Shown here: in pieces, positions 7,836 to 16,454 of the stretch | Layout of the letters: each line of letters begins with the position of its first letter | Position numbering within the stretch: the stretch's first letter is position 1 | Assembly (NCBI RefSeq): GCF_024231755.1 | Contig: NZ_JAAEQH010000213.1 | Span: forward strand, 1 to 38,952 | Length of the DNA stretch: 38,952 nt | DNA from: Neptuniibacter sp. | GTDB lineage: Bacteria > Pseudomonadota > Gammaproteobacteria > Pseudomonadales > Balneatricaceae | Direction: 5' to 3' | Position numbers and translations under genes: made by a program | Notes under the pieces: model-generated | What the model was told of the DNA's origin: nothing | Seen by the model: the letters and a program-made list of their open reading frames with translations, nothing else | Database searches by the model: none

Positions 7836-9116
7836 TTAAGCGTAGTCATGCCTTTGTCCCCGGCGCCTTGATTTCTTCTCAGGCTGGAAATTCGCTGGCG
7901 TTGAGCAGTTTCTGCCATTTTTCTTAGAGGTGTATAGGGCTTCGTCAGCTTTTTTGATAACCGCTTGTGGATCGGTTAGTTCGGCTGTTTTTTCACAAAA
8001 ACCGATACTGATAGTCACACTGACAACTTCCGTCTCTGGTGCATTCTTACGCAACTTTTGTCCTTGTTCATTATCTTCAGGGCGGTTCTGATTACGGATG
8101 TGCATTGGATAGTTAGCGATGGTTTCGCGTAGTTGTTCAATGTATGGCAAGGCTTCAGCTTCGTTCTTGCCGGGGAAAACCAGAGTGAATTCTTCACCAC
8201 CATAACGGTAGGCTTTGCCTCCGCCACTGACCTGGTTCAGCTTAGCTGCCACCATTTTAAGAACCTGATCGCCTACATCGTGGCCGTAGGTATCGTTGAA
8301 TTTTTTGAAGTGGTCGATATCACACATTGCTAGTGTGTACTTCTTACCCAGTGTTGATAGTTTATCCTGCAGCGCTCTACGAGCAGGGATACAGGTTAGT
8401 TCATCGATAAATGCCATTCGGTAGGAGTTTTGTACTACCGAAATGGCCAGGGCAATTAGGCTTGCTGATACAAACAGTGCCGAGATCAGTGGTTGGTTAA
8501 ACCAGCTCAGCATAATCAGGGCGGAGATAATGGCGGCAAACAGGGCAGCATCAGTGTAAGTTTTACGCAGAATAAAAGAGACAAAAACCGGAATGAGGCT
8601 GAGCCCGAAAGTCAGTGCAGCTGCTTCACTGAGGTAATATTCGTGCAGGAGCATCTCTAGCATCACCATTGGAAGATCAGGTAGATAGAGTGCCAGCGAA
8701 CCATTTTTCAAGAGTACGTAGAGCGGCAAGTAGCTCAGTACGATCAGCAGTACACGGATGATGCCGATAGGGGTTAACAGCCCACGCTCTTTGTAAAGAG
8801 AGATGAGGGCAAGGTGTACTGGAAGCAGCAGAGAAAGCATGCTGAACAGCACAAACGCATCTGGCTGATTGAGGCTAGTTTGCAGTCCAATTTGGATCAA
8901 CCAGTAGGCGGCTATAAGGTTTAGCGCGGCGAAAAGGATGCGACTGCGATTAAAGCCGTAACCCAGTAGTGCGACTATTAGTGCCAACGGATAGGGTGTC
9001 AGAGTGACAATGTGCTGATATTCGGGACTGAGCTGTGCCGCCATGGGTAATAGAAACCCTGCTCCAATTAGAAGGAGTAACGACGGGACAATTAAACCGG
9101 CAATCCTAAGCAACAA
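7836..9116 (-). CDS. Membrane-anchored GGEEF diguanylate cyclase
   Basis: A 426-residue protein. The N-terminal half (about 1-225) is a run of six or seven hydrophobic helices with no recognised sensor motif. A GGDEF-family domain follows from FIDELTCIPARRALQDKL, with active motif GGEEF at about 306-310, so it should be catalytic. The I-site position reads SGGG rather than RxxD, so product inhibition is probably missing. The C-terminus is basic (KKSRRRGQRH). Start: TTG at 9116 (or the adjacent TTG at 9113); no ATG precedes the first helix, and a later start would lose a membrane segment. It stands alone and is convergent with the NUDIX gene. Confidence 0.88.
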   Translation of the reverse strand: MLLRIAGLIVPSLLLLIGAGFLLPMAAQLSPEYQHIVTLTPYPLALIVALLGYGFNRSRILFAALNLIAAYWLIQIGLQTSLNQPDAFVLFSMLSLLLPVHLALISLYKERGLLTPIGIIRVLLIVLSYLPLYVLLKNGSLALYLPDLPMVMLEMLLHEYYLSEAAALTFGLSLIPVFVSFILRKTYTDAALFAAIISALIMLSWFNQPLISALFVSASLIALAISVVQNSYRMAFIDELTCIPARRALQDKLSTLGKKYTLAMCDIDHFKKFNDTYGHDVGDQVLKMVAAKLNQVSGGGKAYRYGGEEFTLVFPGKNEAEALPYIEQLRETIANYPMHIRNQNRPEDNEQGQKLRKNAPETEVVSVTISIGFCEKTAELTDPQAVIKKADEALYTSKKNGRNCSTPANFQPEKKSRRRGQRHDYA

Positions 9117-9189
9117 AAATCCAACCCGCTTGTTTGAAATATGGGGCTATTGTAGCTCTTCGTATAGAAAAAATATTGTTTTTAGTTAT

Positions 9190-9215
9190 AAAAAAACCGG
9201 ACTCAGAGAGCCCGG
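9190..9215 (-). terminator. Rho-independent terminator after the DUF2892 gene
   Basis: On the minus strand, CCGGGCTC and GAGTCCGG form a stem with one mismatch, followed by a run of seven T. It lies about 65 bp after the stop of the DUF2892 gene and before the diguanylate cyclase start, so it separates those transcripts. Confidence 0.82.
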
Positions 9216-9277
9216 CTAAAGCGGATATTTGAGTGAAATAATCCAGGAGAGTAGTGATTCCGCGTGTACCTATTCGG

Positions 9278-9691
9278 CTAAGCAGATTCCGTTTTCTTAA
9301 AGCCCAACAACTGAGCTACTGACATCGCAGGGCACCATCCGGTGAATGCCGATTGAGCCAGGCTCACACCCACAACTGCAGTGATGATCAGAAGATTTGC
9401 AGGCATTGCCAGAACCATAACGGCAGCTACGGTCAACAACACAACAGAACCAGCAATGATATGCAGCCCCTGGTGAACACTCATGCCTTCACTGACACAA
9501 GCTTCAGCTTTTAGGCCAAGTTTCTGGAAGAAGAACACCGCAGGGCACCATTTAGTGAAACCTGACTGTAGAAGGTTTAGGCCAACAAAACCGGTCAGGT
9601 AATACCAGTTAGCATTAATATAGGTTCCCAGAGCAAGGCTGATCAGGATAACTGTACCTGCCATAAGGCGAAGGGCTGCATTGATAGACAT
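9278..9691 (-). CDS. Tandem-duplicated DUF2892 (YgaP-type) inner-membrane protein
   Basis: A 137-residue membrane protein made of two copies of the DUF2892 unit. Residues 1-61 and 70-132 align throughout (MSINAALRLMAGTVIL versus MSVHQGLHIIAGSVVL, and LLQSGFTKWCPA versus LAQSAFTGWCPA). Each half has two helices and a WCP cysteine motif (C49 and C120). DUF2892 is the membrane part of YgaP, where it is fused to a rhodanese that handles sulfane sulfur; no rhodanese is fused here. In E. coli the ArsR-type YgaV controls ygaP, and here an operator nearly identical to that beside the 1.5-kb YgaV-like gene overlaps the promoter. The role is probably in persulfide or thiocyanate-type sulfur handling. 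Confidence 0.88.
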   Translation of the reverse strand: MSINAALRLMAGTVILISLALGTYINANWYYLTGFVGLNLLQSGFTKWCPAVFFFQKLGLKAEACVSEGMSVHQGLHIIAGSVVLLTVAAVMVLAMPANLLIITAVVGVSLAQSAFTGWCPAMSVAQLLGFKKTESA

Positions 9692-9729
9692 GTAATATAC
9701 CTGCGAAATTTTCGAATTCAGTTGGGTAT

Positions 9730-9757
9730 ATTATATATAAGTAATATCTAATATGAA
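9730..9757 (-). promoter_or_regulatory. Promoter with repressor operator, DUF2892 gene
   Basis: On the minus strand TTCATA (9757-9752) and TATAAT (9735-9730) are 16 bp apart. The spacer holds ATATTAG-ATATTA-CTTATAT (9754-9735), which matches the operator at 2026-2045 at 18 of 20 positions and sits in the same position relative to the -35 and -10. The start codon is 44 bp from the operator edge. Confidence 0.7.
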
Positions 9758-9902
9758 TATTTTGATTAGCTTTATTTCTTATAAACCGCCCATTTCCCTT
9801 GTTGAAAAGTTATAAGCCAAATGGCTAATGACTATGGGCTGGCGCTGATGCGATTTTCTGTCCAGAATCAAAGAAGAGGAGACGTTTGATCTGGAGAGGG
9901 TA

Positions 9903-10832
9903 ATGGACAAAATCCTGGTGAATATCGACCTTAAACATGATCCTGCAACGCTGTTGCAGAAAGCTGCGATGATGGCGAGGCAGTATGGGGCTTCACTTGA
10001 GCTATTCAACTGTTGTTATAACCGTTCGATCAAACAGAGTTATCTCTTTGATCGGGACCAGGAACAACATGTGGAACATGCTTATGTTCGTCAGGTTGAG
10101 GCGAAGCTGGAAGATTTGTGTCAGCCGCTTATCGCCGCGGGATTAAATGTCGATTTTGATGCTTCATGGAATCGACATCAGGGGGAGGGTATTGTCAGAA
10201 AAGTTCTGCGCTATCAGCCTGACCTAGTGATGCATCCAATTCAGCCGCATAATCGGCTAGGACATTACCTGTTTGCTTCGGTTGACTGGCAGGTGGCGCG
10301 TAAGTGTCCGGTCCCTGTCTTGTTTGTAAAGGATCGCCCTTGGAATGAGATAACCCGGATCACCGCCTGTATTGACCCTTTACATGAGGGGGATGAACAT
10401 GCGGAATTGGATAAGGAGATATTATCCAGCAGTTTGACCCTGGCAAAAGAGGGGTTGTCTGAACTGAGGATACTGCACTGCTATAACTCTCTTCCTCATG
10501 AGGCGATCTTTGATGAACATCTAGTGACAGATTATGAAGCGCTCCAGGGTAAGGTTGAAAAGCTCCACTTTGGCAGTTGTGATCAGTTACTCAAAGAGTT
10601 TGATCTATCAACTGATTCTCATCAGGTGGATGTATTGAAAGGGGAGACTGATCTGACCATCAGTAATTATGCTCAGCATAATAATATCGATATTGTTGTG
10701 ATGGGTGCGGTAGCCCGCAGTGTGCTTGATAGAATACTGGTAGGCAGCACTATTGAACATGTGGTAGATCACGTGGATTGTGACGTGCTTTTAGTGAAGA
10801 AAGCCGATTTTGAATGTCCGGTTCCTGAATAA
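9903..10832 (+). CDS. Tandem universal stress protein (UspE-like)
   Basis: A 309-residue cytoplasmic protein with two Usp domains (about 1-145 and 150-300), the size and layout of UspE. Domain 1 begins MDKILVNIDL and ends CPVPVLFVKD. Domain 2 ends with DIVVMGAVARSVLDRILVGSTIEHVVDHVDCDVLLVKK, the region that holds the ATP-binding G-x2-G-x9-G-S/T motif in ATP-binding Usps; here the second glycine position is less canonical (GAVAR), as in UspE. ATG at 9903 follows GGAGAGGG. The stop overlaps the start of the next small membrane gene, so the two are coupled. A general stress role is inferred. Confidence 0.88.
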   Translation: MDKILVNIDLKHDPATLLQKAAMMARQYGASLELFNCCYNRSIKQSYLFDRDQEQHVEHAYVRQVEAKLEDLCQPLIAAGLNVDFDASWNRHQGEGIVRKVLRYQPDLVMHPIQPHNRLGHYLFASVDWQVARKCPVPVLFVKDRPWNEITRITACIDPLHEGDEHAELDKEILSSSLTLAKEGLSELRILHCYNSLPHEAIFDEHLVTDYEALQGKVEKLHFGSCDQLLKEFDLSTDSHQVDVLKGETDLTISNYAQHNNIDIVVMGAVARSVLDRILVGSTIEHVVDHVDCDVLLVKKADFECPVPE

Positions 10833-11095
10833 TGCGCTACTTAATAGGCGTTTTTCTGCCAGCTGCAGCTCAAGTGTTGGTGGTGTTTATTATTGCTTCA
10901 ATGAATCAGGGAAATGGGTCTTGGGCTGGATTAGCCGCTTTTCTGATAGGCATGATCGCGATACCACTTACTGCGCTTATTAACGGGCTTTATGTCTGGA
11001 AAAACCCACAACACAGTATGATTCAGGTAATTGGCAAATGCTTTACTTTGGCGTTTATTACGCCATTACTGTGTACGCTGACCTTGTTTCTCTGA
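10832..11095 (+). CDS. Small membrane protein coupled to the Usp gene
   Basis: An 87-residue protein with three hydrophobic segments (about 4-23, 31-52 and 66-86) and little else. ATG overlaps the stop of the universal stress protein gene (TAATG), so it is co-translated. No family is recognised. The tight coupling suggests a membrane partner or stress-related membrane function, but this is inference only. Immediately after it lies a 22-bp tandem repeat. Confidence 0.72.
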   Translation: MRYLIGVFLPAAAQVLVVFIIASMNQGNGSWAGLAAFLIGMIAIPLTALINGLYVWKNPQHSMIQVIGKCFTLAFITPLLCTLTLFL

Positions 11096-11098
11096 GCC

Positions 11099-11142
11099 CT
11101 CTTGCTTAGTAAACACAACACTCTTGCTCAGTAAACACAATA
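11099..11142. repeat. 22-bp tandem direct repeat, two copies
   Basis: CTCTTGCTTAGTAAACACAA (11099-11118) is repeated at 11121-11140 with one change (T to C), giving a 22-bp period. It lies between the convergent ends of the small membrane gene and the CheX-like gene, so it is in the 3' regions, not a promoter. Confidence 0.85.
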
Positions 11143-11150
11143 AGTAGGGA

Positions 11151-11621
11151 TCAGTTTGATGGAGTAAAGCTGATCTCTACAAAGAAAAAACCATACTCTG
11201 TTTCAAAAGGGATAGTGATAACCGGTCCTTTCAGTGAATGCTCTATTCTATGGTCTTTGCCACTGACAATTACGGGAGTGGCCATATTAAAGTTGTGACC
11301 GTCATCAGCCAGTTTTGCTTTCGCGCCGCCTGTTGAGATGTTGGTAAGTTCGCCTACCAGGTCTATGACAGTTTCATCAATGTCGCTAAAGGTTTCCCCA
11401 AGCATATTTTCAGCCACTTGTAGGATAAGTGGTTTGCTAAAAGAAATTGCAAAAGAGCCCTTAACCTTGTCTCCGGCCATGCCTATGATGCCGGTGATCT
11501 CTCCACCTGCACTGGCTCCTTTCTTTAGTGCAGGTTTGCCTGGAACAGAGGCTAGCATAGCCATCGTTTCTAGCGTATTACAAATCGAAGCGAGAAATGG
11601 GTTTATAAACTGAGAGTTCAT
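11151..11621 (-). CDS. CheX-like chemotaxis phosphatase family protein
   Basis: A 156-residue protein of the CheC/CheX/FliY family, which in characterised members dephosphorylates CheY-P. The signature D-x3-E-x2-N-x21-P is readable as D87, E91, N94 and P116 (DLVGELTNISTGGAKAKL...MATP), so the phosphatase site looks intact. No membrane segment is seen. No chemotaxis genes are adjacent, so the response regulator it acts on must be encoded elsewhere. ATG at 11621. Confidence 0.85.
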   Translation of the reverse strand: MNSQFINPFLASICNTLETMAMLASVPGKPALKKGASAGGEITGIIGMAGDKVKGSFAISFSKPLILQVAENMLGETFSDIDETVIDLVGELTNISTGGAKAKLADDGHNFNMATPVIVSGKDHRIEHSLKGPVITIPFETEYGFFFVEISFTPSN

Positions 11622-11715
11622 CTATGAAATCTATCTACAACTACTAATACAAAAAATAGATTACCCGTTAAAGGTGACAACCTGATGATCAGGGTGTTGC
11701 TATCCTATGAACAGA

Positions 11716-12336
11716 TCAGACGAGATACGTTGCTGACAGATCTTTCACGACAGGTAATACAGATATAACCAAAAGGGCAGCCATTATAACATTAAATGTT
11801 TTCTGGAATACTTCATCTTTTAAGTACTTTTGTATTAAAGATCCAAAAAACAGCCACACACCCACGCAAGGGAAAGCTGCGATAAAGAAGACTGTGGAGA
11901 TCACTATCACCTGTAGCAGGATAGAGCTGTCCTGACTCGTATATGCAGCGATCGCGCCTGTAGCCATAATCCAGGCTTTGGGATTCACCCACTGAAATAA
12001 AACGGCCTGAATAAATGTCATCGGTCTGGAGTTATTGTCCTTAGTTTCCAGTGGGCCGGTTGACGCGGTTGCTACTTTCCATGCCAGATAGAGCAGATAG
12101 GTAAGTCCCATTACTTTAATCAGCTCATGGAAAATTGGGAAACTCTCAAATACCGAGCCAAAGCCCAGGCCCACCGCGGCTACCATCAAGGGAAAGCCGA
12201 TACAGATCCCTAATAGGTGCGGCAAACTGCGTTTTACGCCGTAGTTAACACCGGAGCTAAGAATCATGATGTTGTTGGGGCCGGGAGTTACTGTTGTTGA
12301 AACAGCGAACACCAGAATAGCGATATAGAGTTCCAT
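11716..12336 (-). CDS. LysE/RhtB-family amino-acid exporter
   Basis: A 206-residue inner-membrane protein with about six helices. The N-terminal family signature VSTTVTPGPNNIMILSSGVNYGVKRSLPHLLGICIGF and the mid-protein QWVNPKAWIMATGAIAAY are diagnostic of the LysE/RhtB superfamily, proton-driven exporters of amino acids or related small molecules. ATG at 12336, preceded by GAAGG. The substrate cannot be assigned. It stands alone between the CheX-like and helicase genes on the same strand; a short palindrome (11681-11693, CCTGATGATCAGG) lies beyond its stop. Confidence 0.9.
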   Translation of the reverse strand: MELYIAILVFAVSTTVTPGPNNIMILSSGVNYGVKRSLPHLLGICIGFPLMVAAVGLGFGSVFESFPIFHELIKVMGLTYLLYLAWKVATASTGPLETKDNNSRPMTFIQAVLFQWVNPKAWIMATGAIAAYTSQDSSILLQVIVISTVFFIAAFPCVGVWLFFGSLIQKYLKDEVFQKTFNVIMAALLVISVLPVVKDLSATYLV

Positions 12337-12497
12337 TATTTTGCCTTCAATATTTTAACCGTTGTTGTGGCAACTGTGATTGGAACTATTATCGTTTGAG
12401 TTATTAATGCATTACAGATTCAGGTTGGTATAAATAAAATCAGTACAGTTTGGTGGTTTGATCTCTGTGTTGGTTTTAAAAACAGCACAGTTTGCGG

Positions 12498-13763
12498 TTA
12501 TTGCTTTTGCGCATCATTTTGGGCTTTCAGTGCCGCAGCTTCACGGAGTTTATCTTTCTTACTCTTACGTTTGCCCTTAACTGGCGCTTTCCCTTTTTTT
12601 GCGGTTACTGATTCCGGTATATCTTTGGAGCGTTCAAAGCCTTCAATCTGCTCTCGAGATATTTGTTGTTGAATACGTTTCTCAATGAGCTTGAAGTGTG
12701 CATCACCTTCATGATCAACAAAAGAAAGGGCCTGACCGATCTCTCCGGCACGGGCTGTACGGCCAATTCTATGAACATAATCTGCTGGAGAGCGTGGCAG
12801 ATCGTAGTTAAGTACACAGGGAAGATTGGGAATATCGATTCCACGCGCAGCTAGGTCGGTTGCGATCAGAATTTTACAGCGGCCAGTGCGAAAATCTTTT
12901 AACGCCTGTGTACGCTCAGTTTGTGTCAGGTCCCCATGCAGGGTCTGGGCTTGAATACCAGAACGGTAGAGTTTCATCTCTACGTTATTGGCCGTGCGTT
13001 TGCTGGCGACAAAGATCAGTATCTGGGACCACTGTTTCTGTTTCAGAAGGTACTTAAGCAGCATTGTTCGGTTGTTTCGATCAACTTCAATTGCACGCTG
13101 GACCAGCTGTTCCGGAATTGTACTTTCCTGCTTTATCTCGATTTCAACTGGGCTATCCAGCAAGTCTTCAGTAAGTGTTTTAACACCCTTAGGGAAGGTT
13201 GCTGAGAACAATAGGTTCTGGCGTTGGTTGGGGAGTTCATCAAGAATCTCATCCAGTTCATCAGCAAAGCCCAGATCAAGCATACGATCGGCTTCATCAA
13301 GTACTAGTGTGGTAACCGCTCTGAGGTCAACTGCGTTACGATCAACCAGATCCAGTAATCGCCCAGGTGTTGCCACTACGATGTCACAGCCACCACGCAT
13401 GGCCTGCATCTGGTTATTGATGGAAACGCCACCAAAGACTGCCAGTGTTTTTAATTTTCTAGGGAAGAAGCGAGCGTATTGTCTGATGGCTTCCTCTACC
13501 TGAACGGCCAGCTCGCGGGTAGGTACCAGCACCAATGCTGTCACCAGATTTCCCTGGGGTGGGAGCGCTTTAACAAGCCGCTCCAGAATAGGCAAGGTAA
13601 AGCCTGCTGTCTTACCTGATCCGGTTTCCGCAGCGGCTAGAATGTCATCACCTTCCAATATGGCTGGGATAGCTTTTTCCTGAATCGGTGTAGGCTGTTC
13701 ATAGCCTAGGTCTTTAAGAGATTTAAGGAGAAACTCGGACAGGCCAAGGGAGGTAAATGACAT
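12498..13763 (-). CDS. rhlE: DEAD-box ATP-dependent RNA helicase (RhlE-type)
   Basis: A 421-residue DEAD-box helicase that would unwind short RNA duplexes in ribosome assembly or RNA decay. All core motifs are visible: Q motif (YEQPTPIQ), I (AAETGSGKT), Ia (PTRELAVQ), Ib (TPGRLLDL), II (DEAD at about 156-159), III (SAT), IV-V (LIFVAS, ATDLAARGIDIP) and VI (HRIGRTARAG). The C-terminus is a short basic tail (KGKAPVKGKRKSKKDKLREAAALKAQ), as in RhlE-like proteins and unlike the longer DeaD or DbpA tails. ATG at 13763. The gene symbol is by subfamily resemblance. Confidence 0.9.
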   Translation of the reverse strand: MSFTSLGLSEFLLKSLKDLGYEQPTPIQEKAIPAILEGDDILAAAETGSGKTAGFTLPILERLVKALPPQGNLVTALVLVPTRELAVQVEEAIRQYARFFPRKLKTLAVFGGVSINNQMQAMRGGCDIVVATPGRLLDLVDRNAVDLRAVTTLVLDEADRMLDLGFADELDEILDELPNQRQNLLFSATFPKGVKTLTEDLLDSPVEIEIKQESTIPEQLVQRAIEVDRNNRTMLLKYLLKQKQWSQILIFVASKRTANNVEMKLYRSGIQAQTLHGDLTQTERTQALKDFRTGRCKILIATDLAARGIDIPNLPCVLNYDLPRSPADYVHRIGRTARAGEIGQALSFVDHEGDAHFKLIEKRIQQQISREQIEGFERSKDIPESVTAKKGKAPVKGKRKSKKDKLREAAALKAQNDAQKQ

Positions 13764-13871
13764 AGAAAAGGTACTTTATAAGGGACTCAGTGGGAGGTAA
13801 TTCTAACAGAAACTGCAGATCTGTTTGTGGTGAGGGGCCTTGTACAGTTAGACCCCTGGTGACGGATCGCC

Positions 13872-14687
13872 TTAAATGTCCAGTTCTGCCCAGATTGGCG
13901 CGTGGTCAGAAGGTTTTTCCATGCCTCGTAGTTCGTAATCGACACCGCTGTTTTTGCATTTCTCCAACAGAGACGCTGTGAGCAGAATGCCATCAATACG
14001 CAGACCACGTTTTGGCTCTGCATCAAAACCACGGGAGCGGTAATCGAACCAGCTGAATACCTGATCTTCGTCAGGATTCTGGTGACGGAAGCTATCGGTC
14101 AGCCCCCAGCCTGTCAGCTTCGCATACCACTCGCGCTCTTCGGGCTGGAAACTGGCTTTACCGGTTTTTAACCAGCGTTTGCGGTTTGGTTCCCCTATAC
14201 CAATATCTTTATCTTCTGGGGAGATATTCAGATCCCCCATCACAACGATATTCTGTTCTGGGGAACACTGTTCTTCCAGGTGGCTCTGTAGGTCTGCGTA
14301 AAACTTGCGTTTTGCTGGGAATTTAACTTCGTGCTCGACGTTTTCACCCTGCGGGAAATAACCGTTCAGAACCCGTACAACCTCGCCGCTGTCGGTTTGG
14401 TAGTCACCCATAATCATACGACGTTGTGCATCTTCTTCGTCGGTCAGGAAGCCTTTCTGTACGTTCTGCAGTGGTTTCTTAGAAATCAGGCAAACACCGT
14501 AATGGCCTTTCTGACCATGGATCTCAACTTCGTAACCCATTGCCTTCACATCTTCCATCGGGAAAGCCTCGTCATGAACTTTGGTTTCCTGTAGACCGAT
14601 AACGTCTGGCTGATATTTGTCGATAACTGCCTGTAGCTGATGCAGGCGTGAGCGAAGTCCGTTGACGTTGAAGCAAACCAGTTTCAT
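13872..14687 (-). CDS. xthA: Exodeoxyribonuclease III
   Basis: A 271-residue Mg-dependent AP endonuclease and 3'-5' exonuclease of base-excision repair. It is close to E. coli XthA along its length ([43 protein letters not shown]). Catalytic residues are in place: N in NVNGL, E34 in LQETK, D and N in [10 protein letters not shown] in RIDGIL, and DH in SDHAP near the end. ATG at 14687 has AAGGA about nine bases upstream. It is divergent from gorA. Confidence 0.97.
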   Translation of the reverse strand: MKLVCFNVNGLRSRLHQLQAVIDKYQPDVIGLQETKVHDEAFPMEDVKAMGYEVEIHGQKGHYGVCLISKKPLQNVQKGFLTDEEDAQRRMIMGDYQTDSGEVVRVLNGYFPQGENVEHEVKFPAKRKFYADLQSHLEEQCSPEQNIVVMGDLNISPEDKDIGIGEPNRKRWLKTGKASFQPEEREWYAKLTGWGLTDSFRHQNPDEDQVFSWFDYRSRGFDAEPKRGLRIDGILLTASLLEKCKNSGVDYELRGMEKPSDHAPIWAELDI

Positions 14688-14859
14688 AGGTGGCTAATCC
14701 TTATCGAAGAATGGAGAAAGGGGATTCTATTGGACATCCCGGACAATTAATACCGATCACGAATTAGTTTTTTTTATCAGCGTACTAAACTTTCTTAATT
14801 GGTTTGATCTAAAGTGGTTCGGTAGAGTTGGATCATCGACAAAAGACACAAGAATTAAA

Positions 14860-14886
14860 GGGGACTTTGAGTATCTCAAATTCCCC
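14860..14886 (+). promoter_or_regulatory. 27-bp imperfect palindrome in the gorA leader
   Basis: GGGGACTTTGAG and CTCAAATTCCCC pair at 11 of 12 positions around TAT. It ends 8 bp before the GAGGAG ribosome site (14895-14900) of gorA. As DNA it could be a dimeric-regulator operator; as RNA it forms a strong hairpin beside the ribosome site. There is no T-tract, so it is not a terminator. Confidence 0.6.
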
Positions 14887-14906
14887 ATGAGATAGAGGAG
14901 CCTATT

Positions 14907-16265
14907 GTGGCTGAATATGATTTTGATCTGTTTGTAATTGGTGCTGGTTCAGGTGGTGTCCGCGCGGCACGTATGGCTGCTGGTATGGGTGTTAAGGTTG
15001 CCATTGCTGAAGATCGTCACTTGGGTGGGACTTGTGTCAATGTAGGCTGTGTTCCAAAGAAACTGTTTGTTTATGCGTCACACTATGCTGAAGGTTTCGA
15101 GGAAGCAGCGGGTTTTGGTTTAACCAATAAAGGTGTTGAGTTTGATTGGCCAACTCTGCGTGATAACAAAACCAAAGAGATCGAGCGTCTTAATGGCATC
15201 TATCAGAACCTGTTAGTGAACTCAGGATGTGAGCTTATCAATGGCCGTGCCACTTTGGTTGACCCGCACACGGTTGAAGTAGCAGGCAAGCATTACACCG
15301 CAGAGAGAATTCTGGTTGCTGTAGGTGGCTGGCCCAATGTGCCGGAGATTCCGGGTAAAGAGCACATCATCAGTTCCAACGAAGTTTTCTATCTGGATGA
15401 ATTTCCGAAAAGAGCGCTGGTTGTAGGTGGTGGTTATATCGCAGTTGAGTTTGCAGGTATCTTTGCAGGCCTGGGAGCGGAAACAAAGCTGGCTTACCGG
15501 GGTGATCTTTTCTTACGTGGATTTGATAATGAGATCCGTCAGTTCACTGCACAGGAAGTGGCAAAGAAAGGCGTTGATCTGCTGTTTAACAACAATGTGG
15601 AATCTATTGAAAAACAAGCTGATGGTTCCTATCTGGCTCAGATGACAGACGGTTCTACTATCGAAACGGATCTGATCATGTATGCAACAGGCCGTAATCC
15701 AAAGGTTGAGGGGCTTGGTCTGGAACAGTTGGGTATCGAACAGGCGAAGAACGGCGCTATTGTTGTTAACGATGAGTTTCAGACGAATGTACCTTCTGTC
15801 TACGCGGTAGGCGATGTAATCGATCGGGTGCAGCTGACGCCAGTAGCGCTGGCTGAGGGTATGGCTCTGGTACGCAACCTGTACGCTGGGGCTAAACAGA
15901 AAGTGGATTATGACCTGATTCCTACCGCTGTATTCTGCCAGCCAAATATTGGTACTGTGGGTTTAAGCGAAGAACAGGCCCGTGAGCAGTACAGTAATAT
16001 TGAAGTCTATAAATCTGAGTTCCGTGCCATGAAGCACACATTAAGTGGCAGTGAAGAGCGTACTTTTATGAAGATGCTGGTGGATGCTGATTCCCGTAAG
16101 GTCCTGGGCGTGCATATGGTTGGTCCAGATGCGGGTGAGATTATTCAGGGTATCGGTATTGCTTTGAAGGCGGGAGCAACCAAAGAGGTGTTTGATAGCA
16201 CTATTGGTATCCATCCTACTGCTGCGGAAGAGTTTGTTACTATGCGTGACCCAGTTTCAAACTAG
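14907..16265 (+). CDS. gorA: Glutathione-disulfide reductase
   Basis: A 452-residue FAD flavoprotein reducing GSSG to GSH with NADPH. The FAD-binding motif is [10 protein letters not shown] (about 12-21). The redox-active disulfide is in [13 protein letters not shown] (C43/C48). A second Rossmann motif [11 protein letters not shown] precedes the NADPH-binding region, and the C-terminal catalytic motif [12 protein letters not shown] is intact. Length and the arginines that favour NADPH (around AYRGDLFLR) fit GorA rather than lipoamide dehydrogenase. GTG at 14907 with GAGGAG seven bases upstream. A 27-bp palindrome sits in the leader and a rho-independent terminator follows. Confidence 0.96.
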   Translation: MAEYDFDLFVIGAGSGGVRAARMAAGMGVKVAIAEDRHLGGTCVNVGCVPKKLFVYASHYAEGFEEAAGFGLTNKGVEFDWPTLRDNKTKEIERLNGIYQNLLVNSGCELINGRATLVDPHTVEVAGKHYTAERILVAVGGWPNVPEIPGKEHIISSNEVFYLDEFPKRALVVGGGYIAVEFAGIFAGLGAETKLAYRGDLFLRGFDNEIRQFTAQEVAKKGVDLLFNNNVESIEKQADGSYLAQMTDGSTIETDLIMYATGRNPKVEGLGLEQLGIEQAKNGAIVVNDEFQTNVPSVYAVGDVIDRVQLTPVALAEGMALVRNLYAGAKQKVDYDLIPTAVFCQPNIGTVGLSEEQAREQYSNIEVYKSEFRAMKHTLSGSEERTFMKMLVDADSRKVLGVHMVGPDAGEIIQGIGIALKAGATKEVFDSTIGIHPTAAEEFVTMRDPVSN

Positions 16266-16286
16266 CTCTACGCGTAACTTGTACTT

Positions 16287-16313
16287 AAAGGCCCAATTTT
16301 GCGGGCCTTTTTT
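16287..16313 (+). terminator. Rho-independent terminator after gorA
   Basis: AAAGGCCC and GGGCCTTT form a perfect 8-bp stem with an 8-nt loop, followed by T7, 22 bp after the gorA stop. Confidence 0.92.
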
Positions 16314-16454
16314 ATGTAATAAGGTACGGCTTTAAACGAAAAGAAATATGAGCTTAGATTATTAGATGTATTGATTATGAGCCTTTGATTAACCACACAA
16401 ACAGCATGTGATAGGATCATTGAGGTAGTAGATAATATTTTAATAATACTGATA

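Noticed and set aside
12663..13503. Several plus-strand reading frames of 60-170 codons antisense to the helicase gene
   Set aside because: They are mirror frames of a strongly conserved DEAD-box gene, serine/arginine-rich and without ribosome sites.
16427..16451. TAGATAATA and AATACTGATA before the diheme peroxidase as a further operator
   Set aside because: Partial matches of eight or nine bases without the symmetric arrangement or promoter geometry; not better than expected in AT-rich leader DNA.
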